Positions 50,087 to 59,461 of a stretch of 64,000 nucleotides of DNA are shown here, one piece after another (within the stretch, counting starts at the first letter, position 1; each line of letters begins with the position of its first letter). A program made the position numbers and the translations under genes. Origin of the DNA: Oligoflexus tunisiensis (GTDB taxonomy: Bacteria; Bdellovibrionota_B; Oligoflexia; Oligoflexales; Oligoflexaceae); contig NZ_BDFO01000001.1 of the NCBI RefSeq assembly GCF_001748245.1, positions 5,683,778 to 5,747,777 on the forward strand, written 5' to 3'. Below the pieces are notes generated by a model, which had not been told where the DNA came from, did not search any database, and saw only the letters and a program-made list of their open reading frames with translations.

Positions 50087-51742
50087 ATGACGCCCGAGAT
50101 CTTCCTCTCTGTAGCACGATTTGCCACCCTTCCGATGCTACTTGTAGACGGCGACGGCAGGATTCTCGCGGTCAATAGTGCTTGCAGTGTTGAGTTGGGA
50201 CTTACCAATCAAGAGATCGTCGGCACGCATCTCTGGCAAATCATCTCTGCGCCTAAAGCTGATGTATGTGCATTTCTGAAGAGCGCCAGCCGGTCGTCAG
50301 ACCTTTATCCGGCAAGGTTTCCACTGAAGGAGAGCCAGAACTCCGACGCCGCCGATTTTATCTTTGAGGGCGCGCTGGTGGCATTTTCTGAGTCAATCAG
50401 CGCTCGGCGGATCCTCGTGCGTTTTCAAAGCAAGCGTGAGCTTCGCAGAGGCTTTATTGCACTGAATCAGAAGATTGATGAACTAACCGCCGAGATGGGT
50501 CGGTGTAGGCTCCTTGAAGAAGAGCGCACGAAGCTCCTTCAAGCTGAGCAAAAGGCCAGGCGTGATGCAGAATATGCAAGCAGGGCGAAAGATGAATTTC
50601 TCGCCGTTGTATCGCACGAGCTAAGAACTCCGATGGGCGTGATCAAGGGGTGGGTCGACCTCTTGAGACAGGGGGATGTAGACCCGTCGGAGTACCATGA
50701 GGTCTTTAAGATATTAAGTCGCAATGCTGAAATGCAGGTCCAACTCATAAGCGACTTGCTTGACGTTTCCCGCATTATCACCGGAAAACTCAGCCTCGAT
50801 ATAAAGCCCGTGACGTTTTCTTCGGTGATAGAACGCACAGTCGAGTCACTCAGGTTTGCTACCGAAGCCAAGCAAGTGAAAATCTTCGTTTCGATCAATC
50901 CAGCGACTGGTCCAATCTCAGGCGACATTGATCGCTTGCAGCAGGTGGTCTGGAACCTCTTGATGAACGCTATCAAGTTTAGCGAGAAGGGAGGCAAGAT
51001 CTTTTGCTCGCTAGATCGCAAAGGCTCACGCGTCGAGTTTACGGTGGAAGATCAGGGCGTCGGAATCGAATCCTCGTTTTTGCCTCATGTCTTCGAGCGG
51101 TTCATTCAAGAGGATGGAAGCCACACGCGGAAACACGGTGGTCTTGGGCTCGGCCTGGCCATTGTCAGGCATATCGTAGAACTCCATGGTGGGACCGTAT
51201 CGGCTGCAAGCAAGGGTAAGGGCCATGGCGCAACTTTCAACGTAAGCTTTCCTCTTCTTGCTGTAAATATTGGCACGAAAATCTCAGAAGAGACCTCCGA
51301 TGCAGACACAACTCAACAATCTGGTCCCGCACCAGGCAAATCAACCACACGGCGCAGAGAAGAACTCGTGGGAATTCGTGTCGTCGTAGTGGATGACGAG
51401 AAGGACACTCGGGAACTCATAGCTCAGGTACTTAGGCGGTTCGGAGCTGAGGTCATGTTAGCGTCAAATGTTCGCGAGGCACTCGATAGGCTAGCAGATG
51501 GGCCTATCGACGTGCTGATCAGTGATATAGGTATGCCCTTTGAAAGCGGTTACGACCTCATTCGGATCGTCAAGGAACGCGACCAGCTAAACGGAACAAA
51601 AACACGGGCGGCAGCTTTGACCGCATTCGCGACCTCGGCGGATCGCGCCCAAGCTCTAGCTTTGGGATTTGAAGAGCACCTATCAAAACCCGTAGAGCCA
51701 CACATGCTCGTCAAGACAATCGCCCACCTTGCCGGACGATAA
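50087..51742 (+). CDS. PAS-HisKA-HATPase-REC hybrid histidine kinase
   Basis: The 551-residue protein has a PAS domain (about 12-120), a coiled linker, a HisKA domain with phospho-His in VSHELRTP (about 184-191), an HATPase domain (about 290-400; N-box WNLLMNAIKFS, G-boxes DQGVGIE and GLGLGLAIV) and a C-terminal receiver (about 430-548) with Asp in LISDIGMP. The absence of membrane helices suggests a cytoplasmic sensor. The ATG at 50087 has GAGGG 7 bases upstream; an upstream ATG (50030) overlaps the output-domain gene and is less likely. Confidence 0.93.
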   Translation: MTPEIFLSVARFATLPMLLVDGDGRILAVNSACSVELGLTNQEIVGTHLWQIISAPKADVCAFLKSASRSSDLYPARFPLKESQNSDAADFIFEGALVAFSESISARRILVRFQSKRELRRGFIALNQKIDELTAEMGRCRLLEEERTKLLQAEQKARRDAEYASRAKDEFLAVVSHELRTPMGVIKGWVDLLRQGDVDPSEYHEVFKILSRNAEMQVQLISDLLDVSRIITGKLSLDIKPVTFSSVIERTVESLRFATEAKQVKIFVSINPATGPISGDIDRLQQVVWNLLMNAIKFSEKGGKIFCSLDRKGSRVEFTVEDQGVGIESSFLPHVFERFIQEDGSHTRKHGGLGLGLAIVRHIVELHGGTVSAASKGKGHGATFNVSFPLLAVNIGTKISEETSDADTTQQSGPAPGKSTTRRREELVGIRVVVVDDEKDTRELIAQVLRRFGAEVMLASNVREALDRLADGPIDVLISDIGMPFESGYDLIRIVKERDQLNGTKTRAAALTAFATSADRAQALALGFEEHLSKPVEPHMLVKTIAHLAGR

Positions 51743-51840
51743 CTTCAATCAGAGCTGAGGTGATATCGGGGAGTGGCAAGGATTCATGCGAAAACCCAAC
51801 AGCTTCTCTGAGGAACTTAGAGCCAAAGGATGACAGGCAA

Positions 51841-51864
51841 TTGAGCCAATCATAGATTGGTCAA
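51841..51864. other. Inverted repeat in the 51743-52169 gap
   Basis: TTGA-G-CCAATC-ATA-GATTGG-TCAA is a near-perfect 24-base foldback. It lies just before a serine-recombinase remnant and has no T run, so it could be a recombinase or element end instead of a terminator. The gap otherwise holds only the two remnants listed. Confidence 0.35.
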
Positions 51865-51918
51865 CGGTTTAAGGCTTTATACTCAGCCACATTCTTGATG
51901 ATGCTTCGGTTCGGGCTA

Positions 51919-52071
51919 TCAACAGCGGATTTTTTCACGATCGTGATAGTTGGAGAAAGACTTTCTGGATATCTGCATCTGCTCGCAAATATCGACTACC
52001 GAATGTTTTCTACTTTCGTACAGGGCGAGCATCGTATCAATTTGCTCTCGATTGAGGGTAAGGGGTTGAGA
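51919..52071 (-). pseudogene. Remnant of a serine recombinase (C-terminal HTH domain)
   Basis: A frame of about 51 codons (in-frame TAG just upstream, TGA at its end) encodes PLTLNREQIDTMLALYESRK and VVDICEQMQISRKSF. This matches the DNA-binding helix-turn-helix that ends Tn3-type resolvases and DNA invertases. The catalytic domain is missing. It is a relic of a mobile element. Confidence 0.6.
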
Positions 52072-52169
52072 CTAACCATCTGCCATAAGCATTGCAGATT
52101 TCGGACCCAAGGGTAGAGTGACCAAGTTCTCTTAGGTATTCAACGCCATTTCTCGTGAAGAGGTTGAAC

Positions 52170-52403
52170 ATGACGCGCAAATGGCTGGCTGATGACCTCA
52201 GTACGAGGAGAAGAGAAATTCTTGCGAACTGGGAAAAGGTCGTTCGAATCGACGTGGACAGCGCCCGCGTTCAAAGCAGACTGACTCTTCTCGATCGACT
52301 GAACCTCGCGCTAGATCCTCACTCGCCCGTCACTAAGCCTTGTGACGAGTCGGTGTTGTGCGTCTTTCATGGCACACCGCGCGCCAACCTTCGCGCGGTG
52401 TGA
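52170..52403 (+). pseudogene. Short remnant of a sensor-kinase N-terminus (RsbRD-like segment)
   Basis: GAGG precedes an ATG at 52170 by 6 bases. The 77-residue frame starts with TRKWLADDLSTRRREILANW and LTLLDRLNLALD, which resembles the N-terminal RsbRD-like domain that begins some histidine kinases, then ends in an unrelated-looking tail. No kinase domain follows in frame. It may be a broken gene or a small orphan; a gene for an unrelated small protein cannot be excluded. Confidence 0.35.
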
Positions 52404-52507
52404 GAAGGTGGCGAACTTTGCCCTATTGACCAATTCGTTTGGGAACAATGGTAACGTAGTTCGCAATAACATCAAATTGGCTTCATTATCGGACGAAGGC
52501 AGCTCAC

Positions 52508-54946
52508 ATGACATACCAATCGGAAGTCGAAGCGACGAATATTCTCCTCGTGGACGACATTCCAGCAAATCTCATTGCCCTTGAAGCAATCCTGAAAAGA
52601 CCTGACTACCGCCTGGTGTCGGTAACTTCAGGTCGCGAAGCATTTGAAAAGATGATGCATGAAGAGTTCGCAGTCATCCTTCTCGATGTCATGATGCCGG
52701 AGATGGACGGCTTCGAGTTCGCGCGGCTCGTCAGAGAAACCGAGCTTGTTCGCATCACGCCGATCATTTTCGTTACGGCAGCGGCTCGCGAGACCTTTGC
52801 TCGCGGCAAAGGCTATGCCCTCGGCGCTGCCGACTACCTTGTGAAGCCCCTCGACACAGAAGAGGTGAAGGCGAAGGTTTCGGTCTTCGTCGAACTCTAC
52901 CGCTCCAAGCGAGCGCTTGCCGTGCTCAACCGAGAACTCGAAAAACGCGCATCAGAGAAAGCACGTGAGCTTGCTGCCAGCAACGAGCGGTTTCGGCTAT
53001 TTGTAGAGGGTGTCACGGATTACGGCTTTATCCAAATGGACAGTCGAGGCCGGTTCATCACCTGGAACGCGGGCGCGGAGAGGCTCCTCGGATACGCAGA
53101 GAACGAAATCATCGGTCTACCGTTCGAGAAGATCTTCACTCTAGAAGATGTCGAGGCTAAGGTCCCCGAAAGAGAGCTTGCCATCGCTCGACAGCGTGGA
53201 CGTGCAGACGATACCCGCTGGCACCAGAAGAAGGACGGCAGCCGTTTTTGGGCACACGGAATCACAACCGCTCTCTTGGAGCCCGATGGGACTGTGCGTG
53301 GATTTGCGAAGGTTCTGCGCGACTACACCGCAGCGAAGTGCGCAGAGGATCGTCTCAAAGAAAGTGAGAACCGCTTTCGAATGATGGCGGAAGCGTCCCC
53401 GCAAATTGTTTGGACGGCGGAGCAGTCAGGCACCGTAGACTACATCAATCGGCGATGGTTCGATTTTACAGGGACACCAGAATATACGGATAGCGGGAAG
53501 TGGGTCGAAGCCATCCATCCCGACGATAGAAGTTCGACCGAAGCAGCGTGGCGGGCGGCGTTGGATTCTTCGGGATTGTTTGAGAACGAGCATCGTCTTC
53601 GACGCCGCGACGGCATGTATCATTGGTTTCTCTCTCGAGCCGTCGCCTTGTATAACGGAAACGGAAAGGTCTACCGCTGGCTCGGAACCTCGACTGACAT
53701 TGATGAGCAGAAGCGTCATCAAGAGGAGCTTAGCCGGGCTCGCGAACAGGCTGATGCAGCCAATCATGCAAAGAGCACCTTCCTCGCCAACATGAGCCAC
53801 GAGATCCGAACACCTCTAAATGCCATCCTTGGATTTACTGACCTGCTTCTGAGACCCAACCTCGACGACGAAGAGCGCAAAGAATTTGCAGCGACCGTTC
53901 GTCGCAATAGCAGCCTTCTTTCACAACTGATCGACGACATCTTGGATCTGTCGAAGGTGGAGTCGGGCAAGCTCGTGATCGAAAGTATTCCGTGCTCGCT
54001 GACGAATTTGCTTTCGGACGTGAGAGCGGTCCTGAGCCAGCAAGCGCGAGAGAAAAAGATCCAGTTCGTCATTCGGTCAGATGGTCTTGTCCCCGATCGG
54101 ATTACCACGGACCCGACACGCCTAAAGCAGATTCTTCTCAACCTGGTTGGAAACGCCATCAAGTTCGCCTCCGAGGGTTGCGTCGAGGTTTTGGTCAAAA
54201 TGGATAGTCACTCTGGCAAAGACGGGTCGTCAAAAATTTTGTTCGTAGTTAAGGATACGGGCTGCGGGATCAGCAAAGAGGGAGCGCAACTGCTTTTTCA
54301 GCCGTTTTCCCAAGCTGATGCATCCACAACGAGGAAGTTTGGCGGCACTGGCTTGGGTCTTGTGCTGTCGCGACATCTAGCGAGATCCATGGGCGGGGAT
54401 GTCGTTCTGACAGAAAGTGAGCCAGAGGCTGGCTCGACCTTTACAGTAACCATTGACCCCGGCACGACGAATGGAAGCACGGAAATTCAAGAACTGTCGC
54501 GGGAACAGAAGGCCTGCAGTCAGCGCGACGAAGAGCATCCAAAGCGCCTCAACGGCATTAATGTCTTGGTTGTAGAGGACTCGCCTGACAGTCAGCGCCT
54601 GCTCGGTCGCGTATTGCAAAGGAACGGTGCGTCCGTTGAAATAGCGACTGACGGGCAACAAGCCGTTGAGAAGGCAGTTAATGGTCACTTCGATGCGATA
54701 TTGATGGACATGCAGATGCCAGTTCAGGATGGGCTTGAAGCGACCGCAGAGCTTCGCCGTCGCGGCTATAGGCGTCCCATCATAGCTTTGACCGCCCACG
54801 CCATGCGAGAAGAGCGCGAGAAGGCACTTCGTGCGGGCTGCGACGACCACCTAACCAAGCCCATCGACATGGGTGAGCTGGTGATGAAGGTCTTCGAGTT
54901 CTCGCAGAAGCGCGGAAAGTTCGCAGGATCTCAGCTTCCACACTAA
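52508..54946 (+). CDS. REC-PAS-PAS-HisKA-HATPase-REC hybrid histidine kinase
   Basis: The 812-residue protein has an N-terminal receiver (about 10-125; Asp in LLDVMMP, Lys in VKPLD), two PAS domains (about 155-280 and 290-410), HisKA with phospho-His in MSHEIRTP (about 430-440), an HATPase (about 540-655) and a C-terminal receiver (about 685-805; Asp in LMDMQMP, Lys in TKPID). No membrane helix is seen, so it is a cytoplasmic phosphorelay protein. It is a close paralogue of the MEDS hybrid kinase at 62175 in the kinase core and last receiver. AAGG lies 8 bases before the ATG. Confidence 0.95.
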   Translation: MTYQSEVEATNILLVDDIPANLIALEAILKRPDYRLVSVTSGREAFEKMMHEEFAVILLDVMMPEMDGFEFARLVRETELVRITPIIFVTAAARETFARGKGYALGAADYLVKPLDTEEVKAKVSVFVELYRSKRALAVLNRELEKRASEKARELAASNERFRLFVEGVTDYGFIQMDSRGRFITWNAGAERLLGYAENEIIGLPFEKIFTLEDVEAKVPERELAIARQRGRADDTRWHQKKDGSRFWAHGITTALLEPDGTVRGFAKVLRDYTAAKCAEDRLKESENRFRMMAEASPQIVWTAEQSGTVDYINRRWFDFTGTPEYTDSGKWVEAIHPDDRSSTEAAWRAALDSSGLFENEHRLRRRDGMYHWFLSRAVALYNGNGKVYRWLGTSTDIDEQKRHQEELSRAREQADAANHAKSTFLANMSHEIRTPLNAILGFTDLLLRPNLDDEERKEFAATVRRNSSLLSQLIDDILDLSKVESGKLVIESIPCSLTNLLSDVRAVLSQQAREKKIQFVIRSDGLVPDRITTDPTRLKQILLNLVGNAIKFASEGCVEVLVKMDSHSGKDGSSKILFVVKDTGCGISKEGAQLLFQPFSQADASTTRKFGGTGLGLVLSRHLARSMGGDVVLTESEPEAGSTFTVTIDPGTTNGSTEIQELSREQKACSQRDEEHPKRLNGINVLVVEDSPDSQRLLGRVLQRNGASVEIATDGQQAVEKAVNGHFDAILMDMQMPVQDGLEATAELRRRGYRRPIIALTAHAMREEREKALRAGCDDHLTKPIDMGELVMKVFEFSQKRGKFAGSQLPH

Positions 54947-55171
54947 GGCTCGATGGAAGCTCTTCACAGCATCTGACTGGTCGCAATCAGATGTCCAAGT
55001 CTTTGCTGGTGGGTCGCGGCTGGCGAGACGGCTCCATGCCCTGTAAGTAGCCAAGTAAAGGCTCTTTCACTCATTTCGGGCCTTCCTGTCCCAAGCTGCC
55101 TCCAATTACGAAAACCAAGTGCTGCTGGCGGCCTACTTGCGCGCAATTGAGGCTGACGGTGGAGTTTCGGT

Positions 55172-57130
55172 TCATGACTTGATCCATTCCAGAATCTGCG
55201 CAGCCATGGACTCCAAGGGACAAATCTTGTCAGCCGCCCCGATTTTGATTGCTTCCTTGGGCATACCAAAAACTATGCAGCTCGCTTCGTCCTGCGCCAT
55301 GGTCCGGGCACCCATTCCTTTCATGGCCAGGAGACCTTGGGCGCCGTCGCTGCCCATCCCCGTAAGGATGATGCCAATGGCAGGCGCCAGTCCCGATTCA
55401 GCAACCGATTTCATTAAGATATCGACCGAGGGTTTGTGTACAGTTTCAGATTCTCCGGACGAGATTTTAATGACAAAGTCCTGATTCACTCGCACCACTT
55501 TCATGTTTTGGCCCCCTGGCGCTATATACACAGTTCCCGGAGCAATAACGTCGCCGGCCGCGGCCTCCTTAACCACGAAGGGACAAAGCAAATTCAGTCG
55601 CTTTGATAGGAGATCGGAAAACCCCTTGGGAATATGCTGAGCGATGAGAATGGGTGGAATCGCTTCAGGCAACCCGCTGAGCAGACGTCGCAATGCTTCT
55701 GTACCGCCGGTTGAGGAACCTATCACAATGCATTTGATTTTACTGTTCTGGCGTACCGTTCGAGGTTTATGGCCCCGGGGTCGCACGATCGAAACAGGAA
55801 AACGACTGACTTTAGCCGAAGCAGCTGCAAATATTTTTTCCCGAATCGCCTGGGCTGTACTTTGAAGCTCATCCTTGGAGGGCTTTTGTATATAATCTAT
55901 CGCACCAAGTTCCAACGCTTCAAGAACATGGTTCCCTTCATCTACTTGAAGTGAGCTTATCATGACGACTGGATGCGGGTGCTTCGCCATAATGAGCTTG
56001 AGCAGGGCAAGCCCATCGATGTGAGGCATGGAAATATCGAGTGTCGTCACATCAGGTTTTAAAGCCGCGATTGCCTGTAAAGCCTTGCGGGGATCCGTTA
56101 CGCTATCAACCACCTGGAGCTGACCAGACCCTTCAAGCAAATGCTTCAGGAGCTGGCAGACCGTCTTCGAGTCGTCAATAATAAGGGCCCTTTTCCGGCC
56201 TTGGCTGCGATGTTCATGAGTCTTGCCAACGAACTCGACGCGTGCATGACAGCTGGCTGGCGGGATCATGCGATCTTTCTGGCTCCGGGAGAAAGGCTTC
56301 TGATAGAGTGTCGGTCGGAGGTGCACCCACTCCTCTTGTGTCTGCGGCAAAGACTCGGCATGGCCGGTAATTAGAAGGCCTCCAGGCTTAAGTGCTTTGA
56401 AAAAGGAAGCAAGAACTTTTTGAACGGCTTCATTGCTGAAATAGATAAGCACATTTCTGCAGAAGATCAGATCGAAGTGACTCTCCCAGGGGACAGTGCC
56501 TGAGGTGAGATTGAAATGACAGAATTTGATTTTGCTTTTTAAATGCGACGCGACTCTGATCCAATCGGCAATCTCTCCACTCCCGCGCTCAAAGTATTTC
56601 TGGAACTTCTGCGGAACATCAGTCAGGCGGCTGAGAGCATAGACGCCATTACTGGCGGCAGCCAGAGCAGTTGAGTCGATGTCTGATGCGGTGATTTCAA
56701 AGGCCAATCTGGAGCCAAGAGATTCACGGAGCACCATCGCCAGAGTATAGGCCTCTTCCCCTGTTGAACAGGCTGCTGACCATATCCGGAAAGGAATCCC
56801 AGGAAGTTCCCTTAAGTGCTGGGGAGCAATCTCATCGACAAGCATCTCGAAATGCGCGGATTCACGGAAAAAGCCAGTCTTGTTGGTTGTGACCCGATTA
56901 ATTACGTCTTGCCACATCGGATCATTATCTGGAATGCGGGCCAGGATGGAACCATAGGCCTCCCAACCATCCAGACCGAGTGACTCCAAATGGGCCCGGA
57001 GCCTGGACTCAAGGAGGGCTCTCTTTCCGCGGCCAAACACAATCCCGGTTTTCCGCTCAATCGTTTTCTGAAGGAATTGGAATGTTCTCTCGTTGAGTGG
57101 GCCGATGATCCGTCTTACCTTTGGAATCAT
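55172..57130 (-). CDS. CheR-REC-CheB single-chain fusion (chemoreceptor methyltransferase plus methylesterase)
   Basis: The 652-residue protein has a CheR domain (about 10-285; N-terminal helices, SAM-binding WSAACSTGEEAY and DLIFCRNVLIYF), a receiver (about 315-430; Asp in TLDISMP, Lys in QKPSK) and a CheB methylesterase domain (about 465-650; Ser in GSSTGG, His in AQHIPKGFS, Asp in GMGSDGAQG). Adding and removing methyl groups on the receptor would be joined in one chain, with CheB under receiver control. Its ATG overlaps the receptor gene (57127-57130). It is the last gene of the che operon. Confidence 0.95.
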   Translation of the reverse strand: MIPKVRRIIGPLNERTFQFLQKTIERKTGIVFGRGKRALLESRLRAHLESLGLDGWEAYGSILARIPDNDPMWQDVINRVTTNKTGFFRESAHFEMLVDEIAPQHLRELPGIPFRIWSAACSTGEEAYTLAMVLRESLGSRLAFEITASDIDSTALAAASNGVYALSRLTDVPQKFQKYFERGSGEIADWIRVASHLKSKIKFCHFNLTSGTVPWESHFDLIFCRNVLIYFSNEAVQKVLASFFKALKPGGLLITGHAESLPQTQEEWVHLRPTLYQKPFSRSQKDRMIPPASCHARVEFVGKTHEHRSQGRKRALIIDDSKTVCQLLKHLLEGSGQLQVVDSVTDPRKALQAIAALKPDVTTLDISMPHIDGLALLKLIMAKHPHPVVMISSLQVDEGNHVLEALELGAIDYIQKPSKDELQSTAQAIREKIFAAASAKVSRFPVSIVRPRGHKPRTVRQNSKIKCIVIGSSTGGTEALRRLLSGLPEAIPPILIAQHIPKGFSDLLSKRLNLLCPFVVKEAAAGDVIAPGTVYIAPGGQNMKVVRVNQDFVIKISSGESETVHKPSVDILMKSVAESGLAPAIGIILTGMGSDGAQGLLAMKGMGARTMAQDEASCIVFGMPKEAIKIGAADKICPLESMAAQILEWIKS

Positions 57131-58923
57131 ACCGCGCTTTCAAACCTTGAGTCATTGGCCTTGGGAGCATTCTCGAAGCCGACGGCTGGTTTGGTATCGG
57201 ATTCCCGCCGCGAGAAAGCCGTGCCCGTAGAATGGTCTTCGGTTTTAGCGGTCCGCCGCAATGCTAAGATGTTATGGCCGTTGGAACGCCCCCCCCTGGA
57301 GCTGCCATTCTTAGGGCTGCGACCCGTAGTTGATTTACTGGCTGACCCGGCCGGTGCCTGGCCCATCGTTGCGATCAACTCAGCCACCACATCCTGCAAG
57401 GTGGCCGCCTGGCGCGCGAGATTATCGGCAGATCCGGCTGCCTGCTCTGAAGTGGCTGCGTTGCGCTGTGTGACTTGGTCCATTTGACTCATACCGAGGT
57501 TGACTTCTTGCGCACCTTTGCTCTGCTGCTCAGATGCGACCGCGATCTCACCGGCCATCTGAGTTGCTTTTTCAACACTTCCTACAATCTCAGAAAGAAC
57601 TTCGTCACAGTCCTTGACAAGCTGCATGCCTTCCTCCACGCAGACCCGCCCCTGCCCGACCAGGTGCTCGACCTTGCTCTTGGTTTCGCCAACTATGCTC
57701 TCCACCTTCTGGACACTGCCGTCCAGCAGGGACGTGATTTCCTTGGCTGCATTTCCGCTCAACTGAGCAAGCTTACCAACTTCCTCGGCTACCACAGCGA
57801 AACCCTTGCCGTGCTCTCCGGCTCGTGCCGCTTCAACCGAGGCGTTAAATGAAAGTAGTTTGGTTTGAAAGACAATTTCGTTGATGACTTTGGTCTTGTT
57901 GCCGATATCGAGGATGACTTTCACAATCTCTGAAATGCGTTGATTGCTTTCGGTGATCTGACTCATGATATTGCCATTGCTGCTATTAATGGCTTCCATT
58001 GCACGAATGACTTTTTGAATTGAGCTTTTACCTCGTGCTGCATCGTCCTGGCTACGAATCGAGATGTCTGCCGAGCGCTTGGCCGTTTCAGCATTTTTAC
58101 GTACAGTCGTACTCATTTCCTCCATGGAAGCGGCCATTTGCTCCAGCGATGCCGCGGACTCAGTCGTCGACCGGGAGAGGTCCTCTGATGCTGCCGCGAT
58201 TTCCTGGGAGGCGTCGCCAATCTGAGTCGCTGCTTCCCGCAGCGGGTCAATCAGCTCATTGACTCCGTTGACCGTCTTGGAAACGGCTTTTGTGACGAAG
58301 AAGAGGAGCACCAAACCAACGGCGACTGACATACTGAGACCCAAGGCAATCCACCCATACGTTTCCCTGGCTTTTGACGTATTGGCGAGCAGGCGCTTTT
58401 CCTTGAGTTCCTCCTCAACGCGCTTGCCTTCACCGACTTCCAAGCGCAGCTTATCGATGAGTTTTTTTCCCTTCGCCTGCTTTAGATACTCAGTGAATTC
58501 TTCCTGATTGGTCGTGCCCGAATCGAAGCTTTTTCTGGCTGCCATCTCGTCAGCTGCGACCGTTTCGAGCCAATCTTTCTTAAGATCTGCAATCCTCTCA
58601 AATCTTCGCACTTGCGCCGGGTTATCCGACACCAGCTCCTGGCCTTTGATGATGACCCTGTCGAATTCATCCTTGGATATCAGGTAAGGTTCCAGGAACT
58701 TTTCATCACCGGTCATAAGAAAGCCGCGCTGACCGGTTTCCATGTTCACGATATGAATCAATGATTCATCAAAAACATCCAGGACGTTCTCGGTGTGATC
58801 GATCCAGTTCTGAGAATCGATCAGGGAACCGACATTGGTATATAGGATTATTCCTACGGCGCCTGTTAAGAGAGCTGAGGTCAACGAGGACAAAAGAACC
58901 TTTACGGTCAGCGATAATTTCAT
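57127..58923 (-). CDS. Methyl-accepting chemotaxis protein with CHASE3 sensor
   Basis: The 598-residue receptor has a first membrane helix (about 10-30), an extracytoplasmic CHASE3 domain (about 35-185; VNMETGQRGFLMTG is its signature), a second helix (about 190-210), a linker with no clear HAMP, and a signalling coiled coil (about 265-530) with the hairpin tip region VVAEEVGKLAQLS. Its C-terminus is a long Ser/Arg-rich tail without the NWETF pentapeptide of CheR tethers. AAGGAG lies 9 bases before the ATG at 58923. Confidence 0.95.
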   Translation of the reverse strand: MKLSLTVKVLLSSLTSALLTGAVGIILYTNVGSLIDSQNWIDHTENVLDVFDESLIHIVNMETGQRGFLMTGDEKFLEPYLISKDEFDRVIIKGQELVSDNPAQVRRFERIADLKKDWLETVAADEMAARKSFDSGTTNQEEFTEYLKQAKGKKLIDKLRLEVGEGKRVEEELKEKRLLANTSKARETYGWIALGLSMSVAVGLVLLFFVTKAVSKTVNGVNELIDPLREAATQIGDASQEIAAASEDLSRSTTESAASLEQMAASMEEMSTTVRKNAETAKRSADISIRSQDDAARGKSSIQKVIRAMEAINSSNGNIMSQITESNQRISEIVKVILDIGNKTKVINEIVFQTKLLSFNASVEAARAGEHGKGFAVVAEEVGKLAQLSGNAAKEITSLLDGSVQKVESIVGETKSKVEHLVGQGRVCVEEGMQLVKDCDEVLSEIVGSVEKATQMAGEIAVASEQQSKGAQEVNLGMSQMDQVTQRNAATSEQAAGSADNLARQAATLQDVVAELIATMGQAPAGSASKSTTGRSPKNGSSRGGRSNGHNILALRRTAKTEDHSTGTAFSRRESDTKPAVGFENAPKANDSRFESAV

Positions 58924-58936
58924 ACGAGCGTTCTCC

Positions 58937-59461
58937 TTATGGTGCCGCAATAGGCTTGTTGTTTACTGCTGTGATTCGTAAGGCTTTCAGCTCGTGCGGG
59001 GCGATCGTCTCCCCAATATCGAGCAAAAACACAAGCCGGTCGTCCTTATGAATGATGCCCGTGATACAACCGGGTTTGTCCCGCACGTCGAAATCTGGCG
59101 GGTGAATATCGGCGTCATGAACTCCCAGTACGCTGTTCACCGCATCGACGATGACACCAAGAGAAAGTCCATCTATACAGAGGATTATGACCGCCGTTTC
59201 TCCTGCGACCTGGGTCGCCTCCATTTTGAGCATGGTTCTCAGGTCAATGACGGAAACCACCTGGCCACGCAGATTCATGATGCCGCAGAAATGCGAGGGC
59301 ATATAAGGTACCGGCGTTATATCGGGAAGCGCAATGACTTCCCTGACTTTCACCAATGCAATGGCGTATTCCTCAGATCTCAGGCTGAAGTTCAGAAGCT
59401 TGTAGACTTGATCTGCCTTTTTGGGATTCGCACTCTCCATTGACAAACCTTCATTGGTCAT
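58937..59461 (-). CDS. cheW: Chemotaxis coupling protein CheW
   Basis: The 174-residue protein is a single CheW domain with NFSLRSEEYAIALVKVREVI, MNLRGQVVSVIDLR and VDAVNSVL blocks. It links the receptor to CheA. It overlaps the cheA stop codon (59458-59461) and precedes the receptor gene by 13 bases. Confidence 0.96.
   Translation of the reverse strand: MTNEGLSMESANPKKADQVYKLLNFSLRSEEYAIALVKVREVIALPDITPVPYMPSHFCGIMNLRGQVVSVIDLRTMLKMEATQVAGETAVIILCIDGLSLGVIVDAVNSVLGVHDADIHPPDFDVRDKPGCITGIIHKDDRLVFLLDIGETIAPHELKALRITAVNNKPIAAP

Noticed and set aside
54964..55071. 36-codon minus-strand frame (MSERAFTWLL...) with an AGGAAGG site
   Set aside because: The composition looks non-coding and no motif or conserved context supports it; the 54947-55171 gap shows nothing else that I can support.
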